DNA from: an uncultured Corynebacterium sp. | GTDB lineage: Bacteria > Actinomycetota > Actinomycetes > Mycobacteriales > Mycobacteriaceae | Reading direction: 5' to 3' | NCBI GenBank assembly: GCA_943914355.1 | Contig: CALUBS010000002.1 | Coordinates: forward strand, 60,128 to 124,127 | Length of the DNA: 64,000 nucleotides | Part shown: piece after piece, positions 16,902 to 26,277 of the stretch | How the letters are laid out: every line of letters begins with the position of its first letter | Position numbering within the stretch: position 1 is the stretch's first letter | Program-made: the position numbers and the translations under genes | Notes under the pieces: generated by a model | Databases searched by the model: none | Seen by the model: only the letters and a program-made list of their open reading frames with translations | Told to the model about the DNA's origin: nothing

Positions 16902-18590
16902 ATGGAAAATACGCTTCAGTCCACTGTTAAAGGAACCGGCGTTGTTGCTGGAGTCGCCTATGCAGAAGCCGTATGGGTCCGCCCCCGCCCGGACCTGCCT
17001 ACTGAAGGAAGTATTGACCAAGAGGCCAACAGCGAAGCCGAATACGATCGCTTCCTCGAGGCAGTCGATATCGTTGCCAGCCGCTTGGAAAACCGCGCCG
17101 CAGCCGCGGAGGGCCAAGCCTCGGAAGTGCTGACCGCAACCGCCGGCATGGTCAAGGACCGCGGCTGGCACAAGGCCGTGCGCAAGAACATCCGCTCCGG
17201 CAAGAATGCCGAGTTCGCCACGGTGGGAGCCACGGACAAGTTCGTCACCATGTTTGAGGCGGCCGGCGGCGTTATGGCTGAGCGCACCACCGATCTGAAG
17301 GACGTGCGCGACCGCGTCATCGCCCAGCTGCGCGGCGAGCAGGAGCCCGGTTTGCCCATGGTGGAAGGCCAAGCGGTACTTTTTGCCGATGACCTCGCGC
17401 CTGCCGATACCGCCACCCTGGATACCGCGCATATCCGCGCACTCGTCACCGAGCTGGGCGGGCCCACCAGCCACACCGCGATCATCGCTCGCCAGCTCGA
17501 TATTCCGTGCATCGTTGCCGTGGGAAACAAGCTGCGCGAGATTGAAAGCGGCACGCTCGTCTTCGTCGACGGTGCGCTTGGAACCGTGACGCTGGGCGCG
17601 GACGAGGCAGAATCCACCAAGGCGGTCGAAGAATATCGCGAGCGCGCCGCCCGCGTTGCCGAATGGACTGGACCAGCGCAAACCAAGGACGGCCACCGCG
17701 TGCAGCTTTTGGCCAACGTGGCCGATGGCAACGCCGCCCGCATCGCCTCCGACTCGCAGGCAGAGGGGATTGGCCTCTACCGCACGGAGCTGTCGTTCCT
17801 ATCCGCTAGCGAGGAGCCTTCCGTTGACGAGCAAGCAAAGATTTACAGAAAGGTCTTCAACGCCTACCCCGATTCCAAGGTCGTGGTGCGCACCTTAGAT
17901 GCTGGTTCCGATAAACCGATTTCTTATGCCACGCTGTCCTCTGAGGAGAACCCGGCATTGGGCGTGCGCGGCCTGCGCATTGCCCGCGATAATGAGTCCC
18001 TCTTGACTCGCCAGTTGGATGCCATCGCACAGGCTGCGGAGTCCCGCGGCGAAGCTGCCGAGACCTGGGTCATGGCACCGATGGTGGCGACCTCGAAGGA
18101 GGCCCAGTGGTTTGCGGAGCTGTGCCGGGAGCGCGGCCTGACCGCGGGCGCAATGATTGAAGTTCCCGCGGCTGCGCTGATGGCGGATAAGATCATGCCG
18201 CACTTGGACTTCGTATCCATCGGCACCAACGATCTCACCCAGTACACGATGGCCGCTGACCGCTTGTCGCCACAGCTTGCTTACCTCACCGATCCGTGGC
18301 AGCCGGCCGTGCTTCGTCTGATCCAGCACACCTGCATCGCTGGACACGAATACAACGTCCCAGTTGGCGTCTGCGGTGAGGCCGCGGCCGATCCGCTACT
18401 GGCCTGCGTATTGACCGGCCTTGGCGTCAACTCCTTGTCGGCTGCGTCCACCGCAGTCGCCGGCGTCGGTGCCCAATTAGCCGAGTTGACCTTCGACCAG
18501 TGCCAGCAGCTTGCCGATGCCGCCCTCAATTCCGAAGGCCCCTCCGCCGCCCGTGCCGCGGCGATGGAGCAGATAGAAAAATTCAACTAG
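16902..18590 (+). CDS. ptsI: PTS enzyme I
   Basis: Phosphoenolpyruvate-protein phosphotransferase that starts the PTS phosphate relay by phosphorylating HPr. The 562-residue protein starts at ATG 16902 behind GAAGGAAG. The active His191 lies in GGPTSHTAIIAR. PEP-utilising signatures follow: GIGLYRTE near residue 290, VRTLDAGSDKP near residue 330, and the catalytic-cysteine region VPVGVCGEAAADP near residue 490. Length is normal. It diverges from fruK-fruA and converges on sugR across a long hairpin. Confidence 0.97.
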   Translation: MENTLQSTVKGTGVVAGVAYAEAVWVRPRPDLPTEGSIDQEANSEAEYDRFLEAVDIVASRLENRAAAAEGQASEVLTATAGMVKDRGWHKAVRKNIRSGKNAEFATVGATDKFVTMFEAAGGVMAERTTDLKDVRDRVIAQLRGEQEPGLPMVEGQAVLFADDLAPADTATLDTAHIRALVTELGGPTSHTAIIARQLDIPCIVAVGNKLREIESGTLVFVDGALGTVTLGADEAESTKAVEEYRERAARVAEWTGPAQTKDGHRVQLLANVADGNAARIASDSQAEGIGLYRTELSFLSASEEPSVDEQAKIYRKVFNAYPDSKVVVRTLDAGSDKPISYATLSSEENPALGVRGLRIARDNESLLTRQLDAIAQAAESRGEAAETWVMAPMVATSKEAQWFAELCRERGLTAGAMIEVPAAALMADKIMPHLDFVSIGTNDLTQYTMAADRLSPQLAYLTDPWQPAVLRLIQHTCIAGHEYNVPVGVCGEAAADPLLACVLTGLGVNSLSAASTAVAGVGAQLAELTFDQCQQLADAALNSEGPSAARAAAMEQIEKFN

Positions 18591-18600
18591 CGGCATAAAG

Positions 18601-18642
18601 CTTCGCCCTCCCCACCTCGGCGCCGAGGCAGGGAGGGCGAAG
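18601..18642. terminator. Bidirectional terminator between ptsI and sugR
   Basis: A 12-bp perfect stem, CTTCGCCCTCCC with GGGAGGGCGAAG, encloses a second 14-bp palindrome centred on GGCGCC at 18615-18628. It lies 10 nt past ptsI and 18 nt before the sugR stop, so it can end both transcripts. The flanks have no strong T-tract. Confidence 0.65.
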
Positions 18643-18659
18643 TCGTGTGCGGCCTGGAT

Positions 18660-19442
18660 CTATTCGCTGGCTAACACAACGTCTATCTCGCGCTCGCGGA
18701 GAGCATCGACGAAGGATTCCGGCGTGCCGGAATCAGTGATGACGACATCGATATCGGCAATGGAAGCGAAGCTCACCAGGTAGTCGTTGCCCAATTTGCT
18801 GGAATCGCACATGACCACGACCTTGTGGGCATTCGTGACGAAGGCGGATTTGATGGCTGCTTCTTGGGAATCGGCCGTAGACAAGCCGTGATCGAGGGTC
18901 AGGGCATTGGTGCCGATAAAGGCGACATCGGCACGCATGAGCGCCATGGTGCGCAAGGCGGTATCGCCGACGACGGCCTGAGTGATTGCGCGTACGGTTC
19001 CGCCGAGGAGCTGGACATCGGGGACGCCACTATTGGCGAGGGACAGCGCAATGGGCAGGCTATTGGAGACGATATTGAACTGCGCTTGCGGGTATTGCTG
19101 GCTGATGAGCTCGGCAAAGGTATTGATGGTGGTGCCGGCGTCCAAAAAAATGCTGCCGCCGCCAGGGGGAAGGAAATCGAGCGCGGCATGCGCGATGGCG
19201 GCCTTGGCCCCCGATGCGGATCGCTGACGGGTATCGAGCGTGAGCTCTGCGGTTTGGAAGGCTTGCGAAGCAACGGCGCCGCCGTGCACGCGGTGGACAA
19301 CGCCCTCTCTATCCAGCACAGCTAGGTCGCGGCGGATGGTTTCGGCAGTCACATCGAAACGCTCTGATAAATCGGTGACATTAACGCGACCCTCGACAGC
19401 AGTTTGGGACGCGATTTGGCGGCGTCGCTCCTCTGCGTACAC
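18660..19442 (-). CDS. sugR: SugR, DeoR-family repressor of PTS genes
   Basis: DeoR-type regulator of 260 residues. An N-terminal winged helix-turn-helix (about 5-57) contains VTDLSERFDVTAETIRRDLAVLDREGVVHRVHGGA. The sugar-phosphate-binding DeoRC domain follows, with FLDAGTT near residue 100 and DHGLSTADSQEA near residue 204. The sequence agrees closely with my memory of C. glutamicum SugR, which represses ptsI, ptsH and EII genes and is relieved by sugar phosphates. Position between ptsI and lexA also matches sugR rather than fruR. The start is GTG 19442 behind AAGGAGGG. A FruR identity is the alternative. Confidence 0.85.
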   Translation of the reverse strand: MYAEERRRQIASQTAVEGRVNVTDLSERFDVTAETIRRDLAVLDREGVVHRVHGGAVASQAFQTAELTLDTRQRSASGAKAAIAHAALDFLPPGGGSIFLDAGTTINTFAELISQQYPQAQFNIVSNSLPIALSLANSGVPDVQLLGGTVRAITQAVVGDTALRTMALMRADVAFIGTNALTLDHGLSTADSQEAAIKSAFVTNAHKVVVMCDSSKLGNDYLVSFASIADIDVVITDSGTPESFVDALREREIDVVLASE

Positions 19443-19929
19443 GGACCCTCCTTGCTCCTTGCCTTCGGCCGGGCGGTTACTCCATTTGCGTATGCAGGTG
19501 CGCGGTGAAAGCTATATGATGTGGGATTTCTTCCTCCATTGTGTCAAAATTCAGCGGTAATCGGACGAAAACAAAAATGCAGGTTTGTGCGGCTGTCCGT
19601 TTTTGAACAAAACTTGCTGGTCAGTAAGCAATATTTCACCTTGATGAAAGTCAGACCAATTAGCGGTTAACTTACGGATCCGTTATTTCGGGGGTGCTTT
19701 ATCAATAGGGAGCCCGAGTTCAAGTTGGTTTTGTGGGGCGTGATTGTATGGATGAACGGTCTTAAACTTCGGTAAAACTGGTACGCCCTGCTCTCCAAGT
19801 CGGGGAGACAGGGCTGTGCGAGTGGGTCGAAAGAATGCGTTTCAAGGAAGCGGGCGCAGAATACAGGTAGCGGTTATGGCCGCTGGTGAAGAACCGGCGT
19901 ACAGCGAGTTCACATCTGCCTGGCGCGAC
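19443..19929. other. Intergenic region between lexA and sugR without a gene
   Basis: 487 nt. It holds the probable lexA terminator (19785-19814) and, nearer sugR, an A/T-rich stretch with a TTGACA on the minus strand near 19547 that may be a -35 element for sugR. No conserved small ORF or RNA is evident. A plus-strand frame from 19816 overlaps the lexA antisense and is rejected. Confidence 0.5.
19785..19814 (-). terminator. Hairpin downstream of lexA
   Basis: GCCCTGTCTCC pairs with GGAGAGCAGGGC, with one bulged base. It lies about 115 nt past the lexA stop. On the minus strand a short TTTT follows 7 nt later. Confidence 0.5.
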
Positions 19930-20640
19930 TTAGAGCTTGCGGAAGACGGATACTACCTTGCCCATAATCTCTGCATCGTCGCCGTTGATGGGTGGGTAGG
20001 CATCATTGTGGGGAAGGAGCCACACGCCGGAGGAGTCGCGGTGGAATTCCTTGACGGTGGCCTCGGAGTCATCGAGAAGCGCGGCGACAAACTCGCCTTC
20101 CTCAGCCACTGACTGCGACCGGATGATGACCCAGTCGCCGTTAAGGATGCCGGCATCCTGCATGGAATCACCCACAACCTGCAACATATAAAGCTCGCCG
20201 CCGCCGACGACCTCGTCCGGCATGGGGAAATACGTATCAATATTTTCCTCTGCGGTGATCGGTGCACCGGCGGCAATGCGTCCCACGACTGGAATATAAG
20301 CTACGGCAGCGGACTCTTCAGGGCTGCGGGCAGAGGTATCGGTGGCCTCTTTAGATTTACGACCTGGTTTCTTTTCGCCGTCGTCAGTATTGAGGTGACG
20401 CACATCGACCGCGCGTGGCTTATTAGGATCGCGGCGCAAGAAGCCCTTTTCTTCCAGCTGCTTGAGCTGATAGGCCACGGACGAGGTGGATTGCAGGCCT
20501 GCGGCATCGCCAATTTCGCGGATGCTGGGTGGGTAGCCGCGTAACATCACCGCATCGCTGATGACGTTCAGGATGCGGCGTTGCCTTTCGGAAAGAGAAG
20601 CGTAATCGTTCTTTGCGTTGCTTGCTTTTTTGCGGCCCAT
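19930..20640 (-). CDS. lexA: LexA, SOS repressor
   Basis: Repressor that self-cleaves when bound to RecA-ssDNA, opening the SOS regulon. The 236-residue protein has an N-terminal winged helix (about 15-75) with GYPPSIREIGDAAGL. A linker rich in K, S, T and E follows, then the S24 peptidase domain. The cleavage bond Ala124-Gly125 lies in RIAAGAP. The catalytic dyad is Ser159 in VVGDSM and Lys197 in ATVKEF. Divergent divS and several SOS-box-like sites upstream support autoregulation. Confidence 0.96.
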   Translation of the reverse strand: MGRKKASNAKNDYASLSERQRRILNVISDAVMLRGYPPSIREIGDAAGLQSTSSVAYQLKQLEEKGFLRRDPNKPRAVDVRHLNTDDGEKKPGRKSKEATDTSARSPEESAAVAYIPVVGRIAAGAPITAEENIDTYFPMPDEVVGGGELYMLQVVGDSMQDAGILNGDWVIIRSQSVAEEGEFVAALLDDSEATVKEFHRDSSGVWLLPHNDAYPPINGDDAEIMGKVVSVFRKL

Positions 20641-20735
20641 GTGCGGCTCCTAGCTAGGGGTCTGAGGTTCTGCGGTCGTGGCTTGAAAAGGGGACTGGGT
20701 GGCAGTTGCGTGCCATAACCCATTTGTAGCACGAA

Positions 20736-20830
20736 AAGTACAGGCGTTCGAGATTTGCACACAAAACTGGACAGGTTTTCGAAGGAATGCTATAAATCGA
20801 ACATAGAATCAATCTCGAACACAGGAGCGA
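20736..20830. promoter_or_regulatory. Cluster of LexA (SOS) box candidates between lexA and divS
   Basis: Four 16-mers resemble the corynebacterial SOS box TCGAAMANNTGTTCGA. Counting the two free positions, the matches are 12 of 16 at 20736-20751, 13 of 16 at 20767-20782 (minus strand), 12 of 16 at 20797-20812 and 13 of 16 at 20815-20830. Each has one good TCGAAC/GTTCGA or TCGAAA half. Their placement between two SOS genes is the main support. Confidence 0.6.
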
Positions 20831-20893
20831 CATTATGCTTCTGTCGTGTCAAGGGGCCGCTTTAGACTTACGGCGGTCGTCGAAAGGAAAGAA

Positions 20894-21298
20894 ATGTCTC
20901 AACTACTTAACTCTCGCAATAACATGGTTAAACAGCACTCGGTACGTCCACAGATCGTACCTTCAGCCGCTATCTGGGATATTGATGATCGTAGGTGGGG
21001 TGCTCAGCATCCCCGCTCTGAAAGAGGAAAAATTAGGACACTAGATTCTGAATATCGAACGAATTCTAAAGGGGATTCGAATATGTGGACTGAAGAATAT
21101 TCGTTGCCTAATGTGGCGAACAAGACGATCGAAGAAGACGATGCCCAGAGTTCACGCAAGAATTATCTCCTTGGTGCTGTGTTCGGCGCTGCGGTATTTT
21201 TTGGCACGGTCGTCGGCGGATTGATGGGCACGAGCGCTGAGGCACCGACTGAACCTGGCGCTTCGGTACAGCAAGTAGAAGCAGCGCTCGTTCAGTAA
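20894..21298 (+). CDS. divS: DivS-like SOS cell-division suppressor
   Basis: Product of 134 residues with a polar N-terminus (1-85), one membrane helix near residues 90-110 (YLLGAVFGAAVFFGTVVGG) and a short acidic tail. Similarity is weak by eye. The call rests on position: divergent from lexA and upstream of nrdR, where C. glutamicum carries divS, the SulA/YneA analogue that halts septation during SOS. Start ATG 20894 has AAAGGAAAG 3 nt upstream. A longer frame from 20846 is possible but lacks such a site. SOS-box candidates lie immediately upstream. Confidence 0.7.
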   Translation: MSQLLNSRNNMVKQHSVRPQIVPSAAIWDIDDRRWGAQHPRSERGKIRTLDSEYRTNSKGDSNMWTEEYSLPNVANKTIEEDDAQSSRKNYLLGAVFGAAVFFGTVVGGLMGTSAEAPTEPGASVQQVEAALVQ

Positions 21299-21503
21299 TG
21301 GATCTAGTACTTAAGCGAGCGTTGGGAGGGCTTTAGGCTTGGTGTCTTTTTTGCCATCAGCTTGCCTTCCTCTGATTAGACGAGACCTGCTCACTTAACG
21401 AGGCAGGCATGTCGGTAACAGGAGTCTGGTGTAATGGCGTCTGAATCCTGGTTTGGCCTCGGGGTAAACTAAGCCGAGAAGCTAAAATAGCGAAAGGACT
21501 AGC

Positions 21504-21962
21504 GTGTACTGCCCGTTTTGCCATAACGAACAATCCCGCGTTATTGACTCTCGCGTGGTTGATTCAGGCGCATCGATACGGCGCCGCCGCGAGTGTGCTT
21601 CGTGTAAAGGGCGTTTTACCACTGTGGAAAAGGCCGTACTGCTGGTCGTTAAGAGAAACGGCCTTGCAGAACCATTTAGCAGGGACAAACTCATTCGGGG
21701 TGTCAGGCGCGCTTGCCAGGGCCGAGATGTTAGCGATGATGCCCTTAAGAAGTTGGCACAAGAAGTTGAGGAAACAGTGCGGGGCCATGGGTCATCGCAG
21801 GTTAACGCCAACGAAATTGGGCTTGCGATCCTTGAGCCGCTGCGCGACCTAGACGAGGTCGCATATCTGCGCTTTGCCTCGGTATATAAATCTTTCGAGA
21901 GCGCGGACGATTTTGAATCGGAGATTCGACTGATGCGGCGACGCGATCGCGGGGACCTTTAA
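21504..21962 (+). CDS. nrdR: NrdR, ribonucleotide reductase repressor
   Basis: Zinc-ATP-cone repressor of nrd operons that senses ATP/dATP. The 152-residue protein starts MYCPFC. Its zinc ribbon uses Cys3, Cys6, Cys31 and Cys34 (CPFC and CASC). The [24 protein letters not shown] segment is family-specific. An ATP-cone covers about 45-135, with [16 protein letters not shown]. The GTG start at 21504 has AAAGGACT upstream. The 205-nt gap from divS shows no other gene. Confidence 0.97.
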   Translation: MYCPFCHNEQSRVIDSRVVDSGASIRRRRECASCKGRFTTVEKAVLLVVKRNGLAEPFSRDKLIRGVRRACQGRDVSDDALKKLAQEVEETVRGHGSSQVNANEIGLAILEPLRDLDEVAYLRFASVYKSFESADDFESEIRLMRRRDRGDL

Positions 21963-22161
21963 AATGCGGGGCTTATGGCGGTTTCTTAGCAGTTATACGG
22001 CCATGCGAGTGCAGGTTTAGAGCAGTTTTAGCTGGCTTTTTGCATCATTATTTCGCTGTGGTCGGCTAATTCTCATGGCGCCGGCGGCCAGGAGAACGGA
22101 TTTCCTTGTGGTTCGTCGGCAGCGGCGCATGGGCGGCAGTTGTGTTTGGGCTGCGGCGATA

Positions 22162-22192
22162 GTCGGCTGGCGGTTTTGGTTAGCCAGCCGAC
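22162..22192. terminator. Hairpin between converging nrdR and hrpA
   Basis: A 10-bp perfect stem, GTCGGCTGGC with GCCAGCCGAC, around an 11-nt loop, 61 nt past the hrpA stop. The remaining 290 nt between nrdR and hrpA shows no gene. Confidence 0.55.
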
Positions 22193-22253
22193 CGACCAGC
22201 GATGGCGGGAGCGGAGTTCTCAGCGGGTGACGGGGACTCGAGGTGCTGGGAGG

Positions 22254-25200
22254 TCAGCGCAGTTTATCCACTGCCTTCTGGATCCTCCGCAGGGATACCG
22301 CGTGCGCCGTTCCGAGGCGCTGGGCGAATAGCGAGACCCGCAATTCCTCGATCATCCAGTGGAGGTCCTTGACCTCGCGCGTCTTTTCACGACCCGCGGG
22401 GAGGTTGCGCAGCCGGTTTGCCAGGTAGGCCATGGCGTTATCTACCTCGGCCTGACGGTCGGCATCGCGATCTGGGTCGAGCGACAGGTCTTCCAAGCGG
22501 ATCCGCATTGCCTGGATGTAGCGGGGAAGGTGTCGCAGGTGCGCGGCTCCGTGCACGGTGATGGCATTCGGCGGGAGAAGGAAAGCGAGTTGCTTTTCCA
22601 TATCGTCGATGGCGGGACCGTCCCAGTGAGAAAGCTCGGCGCGGAGATTGGAATACTCAGCTAAGCCAGGTGCGATCGAGACAATTGATTGCCGCACGCG
22701 GCCGGGGACCTGTGGTTTTACAGATTCCTTGAGCTCGGTAAACGCCTCAGGGGAGCGCACGGGGCCGCCGGCTTCGAGCATGAGGTCACGGATTGCCGCG
22801 ACGCGTGCGTCATTGACCAGCCCGTCGGCACCACCATGCGGATAAGAGTCCACGGCGACGCGCTGTTGCAAGGGCAGCCCCTTGACCATTTGCGCGGTCG
22901 AGACAGAAATTTCGCGCATCAAGAGCGTGAGGGTGGTGGTGACCATGGCGGCATCGGCAGCGGCCTTGGTGGGGTGAACCTTAAGCTCCACGCCGTCTTT
23001 GGTGGCCACCAGCGCTGGGTAGGCGGTGACTTCGTGGCCGTCAACGGTGGTGGTGACGGTCTCGTCAACGGTGCCGAGGGTATCGTCGGTCCACTCGCTG
23101 ACTGCGGTCGATTCGGCGGTGCGGCTAACTTGAGAGACGGACGATTTGATGTGCCCGGCCTGGCGCTCGCGCAGGGCGGCAAGGTCCCTATCGGAGTCGA
23201 TGATGGTGCCACGCTTGTCGATGGCCGCGTAGTTCATCCGCAAATGATCCGGCAACTTGTCCGGTTGGAAGTCGGAGGCGTTGATGCCGTGGCCACCGAG
23301 CTCGCGTAGGACATCGGCAAGCTGCTGGGTAAGGGGGCCTTCGAAGGGAATGAGCCGGTCCATGGCGCGTTCGGCAAATTGCGGGGCTGGCACGACCGTG
23401 CGCCGCAGGGCCTTGGGAAGGGAACGAATAAGTTCGTTGACGAGCTCGAATCGCAGGCCGGGAACGAGCCAATCGAAGCCTTCGGTATCAAGCCCGGCAA
23501 GCATGGGCACAGGCACCATCACGGTGACGCCATCGAGCGGGTCGCCGGGTTCGAACCTATAGGTCAGCTCGTAATCGATGGATCCCTTGCGCCAGTGATC
23601 TGGGAAGGAGACTTCGGTTACGTCGTGGGAGTCATCGACAAGCGTGGCTGGGTCGAAATTCAGCAGATCGGGTTCCTGGCGGCGCTTTTTCTTCCACCAG
23701 GAATCGAAATAGCGGCCCGTGGTGACCTTGGCGGGAATGCGCTGGTCATAGAAATCGAAGAGGGTATCCTCATCCACGATAAGGCCGCGGCGGCGGGCCT
23801 TTTCCTCGTATTCGGCCGCTTCATCAAGGGCCTGCGCGTTTGCCTTGAGGAAGTCGTGGTGCGCGTTCCACTCGCCGGCGATAAGCGCATTGCGGATGAA
23901 CATATCGCGCGCCGCGACGGGATCCACGCGGTGATAGGGCACGGTGCGATCCGCGACGATGGGCACGCCGTAGAGCGTGGACTTCTGGTGTGCGATGGCG
24001 GCCGCGCGCTTGCGGGACCACGTGGGATCGGAATAGTTGTGTTTAAGCAGATCGGCGCCAAGCTTTTCCACCCACGCCGGATCGATGGCGGCAACATCGC
24101 GGGCCCAAAGCCGAGAGGTTTCGACGAGCTCTGCTGCCATGAGGAACTCCGGCGGCTTTTTGGCCAAGGCGGAACCTGGAAAGACAAGGAAGCGAGTATT
24201 GCGGGCGCCGTGGAATTCCTTGGAATTGCCGTCGCGGGCACCAATATTGGAAAGCAGCCCGGATAGCAGCGCAATATGAATATCGTCGGCGCGGCGCTCG
24301 GTGCCCCCTTGGTAGTCCCAACCCAATTGCTTGGAGACGTCTTTGAGCTGGCGGACCAAGTCGAACCACTCGCGGATGCGCATGTAGTGGAGGAACTCCT
24401 GCTTCATGCGCTTGCGGAACTTATTGCCCGATTGCTCATTGCGGGTCTGTTTGATGTAATCCCACAACTTCAGCATGGACAAAAAGTCAGAGGTCTTGTC
24501 CTTAAAGCGGGCGTGCGCCTGATCGGCTTGCGCTTGGTAGTCCAGCGGGCGTTCGCGCACGTCTTGGATGGTCATGGCAGCAACGATAATGATGACATCG
24601 TGGAGGCAGCCGTTGGTGTGGGCCTCGATAAGCATGCGCGCCATGCGCGGATCGAGTGGGATGCGGGCCAAGTTGCGGCCGGTTTCGGTCAGCGCCGGTT
24701 TCTCGTGCTTGTCTTGGAGGGCACCGAGCTCGTGGAGGAGGTTGAGGCCATCGCGAATGGCCTTGAACTCGGGTGGCTGGAGGAAGGGGAATTTCTCGAT
24801 ATCGCCGAGCTTGAGCGAGACCATCTGCAAAATGACGCTGGCCAGGTTGGTGCGCAGGATTTCCGGATCAGTAAACTCTGGTCGGCTTTGAAAGTCTTGC
24901 TCGCTGTAGAGGCGGATAGCGATGCCATCGGCGACGCGGCCGCACCTACCCGAGCGCTGATTGGCAGAGGCCTGCGAAATGGGCTCGATAGGTAGGCGCT
25001 GCACCTTGGTCCGCGTGGAATAGCGCGAGATGCGCGCGGTGCCGGTATCCACGACGTAGCGGATTCCGGGCACGGTCAGCGAGGTTTCGGCGATATTGGT
25101 GGCCAAAACGATGCGCCTTCCGCGGTGATTGCTAAATACGCGGTGCTGTTCCTGGTTGGACAGGCGCCCGAAGAGGGGAGCGACCTCCACGTTTTTCCAC

Positions 25201-26156
25201 TTCTTGGCCTCGATTGCTTCCATAGCATCGCGGATATCGCGCTCGCCTGGGAAAAAGCAGAGGATATCGCCGTCGCCTTCTGCCATGAGCTCCTCGATGG
25301 CCTCAGTTAAGCCATCGAGCGGATCTTGATCCACCAGCTTTCCACCGGCCTCGAATTCGAGGGGGCGGTAGCGAATTTCTACCGGATAGGTGCGCCCGGA
25401 TACCTCGATGATGGGCGCAGGCGTGCCATCGGGCTGGGCGAAGTGCTCGGCAAAACTTTCCGGATCGATCGTCGCGGAGGTGATGATCACTTTGAGATCG
25501 GGCCGCTTGGGAAGCAACCGCTTGAGATACCCCAAGAGGAAGTCGATATTCAAAGAGCGCTCGTGTGCCTCATCGATAATGATGGTGTCGTACTTATTAA
25601 GGAAGCGATCGCGCTGCATTTCCGCTAGCAGGATGCCGTCCGTCATGAGTTTTACGGCGGTGGTATCAGAGACCTGGTCATCGAAGCGGATGGCGTAGCC
25701 CACCGACTCCCCAATGTCTTGGTCGAGCTCGGAGGCGATGCGCTCGGCGACGGTCCGCGCGGCGATGCGGCGCGGCTGGGTGTGGCCGATGAGTCCGCGG
25801 CGGCCTCGGCCGATGTCGAGGCAGATCTTGGGGATCTGCGTGGTCTTACCAGAACCGGTTTCACCGGCAATGATGACTACCTGGTTTTCTTCAATCGCGG
25901 CGGCAATATCGTCCTTGCGGCCGCTGACCGGCAGGGAATCGGGGTAGGTGAGTGGGGGAACGGCGGCATCGACAAGCGCGAGGCGATCTGCGGCGGCCTG
26001 GATATCCTGGCCAATTTCGCGCAGGGCCTTGGGGGCGCGTGCCTTCGATAGGCGGCGGCGGAAGCTGCGGGCCTCGGCGATGGTGACGTTGTCTAATGCT
26101 GCAAAAAGTTCATCGCGGCTAGGGGCCTGCGACGTCGTGGTTTCATGCTGTGTCAT
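22254..26156 (-). CDS. hrpA: HrpA-type ATP-dependent RNA helicase
   Basis: DEAH-box RNA helicase of 1300 residues, the usual size for bacterial HrpA; E. coli HrpA acts on stalled ribosomes and mRNA. Motif I GETGSGKTT is near residue 97, motif II DEAHERS near 197, motif III SATID near 229 and motif VI QRSGRCGR near 400. The helicase-associated (HA2) and OB-fold domains follow, then the long DUF3418 C-terminal domain (about 700-1290). Start ATG 26156. It converges on nrdR and diverges from the membrane protein at 26278. All motifs are intact. Confidence 0.95.
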   Translation of the reverse strand: MTQHETTTSQAPSRDELFAALDNVTIAEARSFRRRLSKARAPKALREIGQDIQAAADRLALVDAAVPPLTYPDSLPVSGRKDDIAAAIEENQVVIIAGETGSGKTTQIPKICLDIGRGRRGLIGHTQPRRIAARTVAERIASELDQDIGESVGYAIRFDDQVSDTTAVKLMTDGILLAEMQRDRFLNKYDTIIIDEAHERSLNIDFLLGYLKRLLPKRPDLKVIITSATIDPESFAEHFAQPDGTPAPIIEVSGRTYPVEIRYRPLEFEAGGKLVDQDPLDGLTEAIEELMAEGDGDILCFFPGERDIRDAMEAIEAKKWKNVEVAPLFGRLSNQEQHRVFSNHRGRRIVLATNIAETSLTVPGIRYVVDTGTARISRYSTRTKVQRLPIEPISQASANQRSGRCGRVADGIAIRLYSEQDFQSRPEFTDPEILRTNLASVILQMVSLKLGDIEKFPFLQPPEFKAIRDGLNLLHELGALQDKHEKPALTETGRNLARIPLDPRMARMLIEAHTNGCLHDVIIIVAAMTIQDVRERPLDYQAQADQAHARFKDKTSDFLSMLKLWDYIKQTRNEQSGNKFRKRMKQEFLHYMRIREWFDLVRQLKDVSKQLGWDYQGGTERRADDIHIALLSGLLSNIGARDGNSKEFHGARNTRFLVFPGSALAKKPPEFLMAAELVETSRLWARDVAAIDPAWVEKLGADLLKHNYSDPTWSRKRAAAIAHQKSTLYGVPIVADRTVPYHRVDPVAARDMFIRNALIAGEWNAHHDFLKANAQALDEAAEYEEKARRRGLIVDEDTLFDFYDQRIPAKVTTGRYFDSWWKKKRRQEPDLLNFDPATLVDDSHDVTEVSFPDHWRKGSIDYELTYRFEPGDPLDGVTVMVPVPMLAGLDTEGFDWLVPGLRFELVNELIRSLPKALRRTVVPAPQFAERAMDRLIPFEGPLTQQLADVLRELGGHGINASDFQPDKLPDHLRMNYAAIDKRGTIIDSDRDLAALRERQAGHIKSSVSQVSRTAESTAVSEWTDDTLGTVDETVTTTVDGHEVTAYPALVATKDGVELKVHPTKAAADAAMVTTTLTLLMREISVSTAQMVKGLPLQQRVAVDSYPHGGADGLVNDARVAAIRDLMLEAGGPVRSPEAFTELKESVKPQVPGRVRQSIVSIAPGLAEYSNLRAELSHWDGPAIDDMEKQLAFLLPPNAITVHGAAHLRHLPRYIQAMRIRLEDLSLDPDRDADRQAEVDNAMAYLANRLRNLPAGREKTREVKDLHWMIEELRVSLFAQRLGTAHAVSLRRIQKAVDKLR

Positions 26157-26277
26157 GGCTAATTAATGAGCTTACCCCGGTTACGTGGAGTGGAAAAAGT
26201 TGCTATTGTGAAAATACTTGTCTAAAAGATATTTTTCTCGTTGCACCCAACCCGAATATAGAAGGAAGGCACCGCTG

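Noticed and set aside
18660-19442. FruR identity for the DeoR-family gene
   Set aside because: Position between ptsI and lexA and the remembered sequence both fit SugR. FruR would be expected immediately upstream of fruK.
19816-20112. 98-residue plus-strand ORF between sugR and lexA
   Set aside because: More than half lies antisense to the lexA 3' end, with no start signal or recognisable domain.
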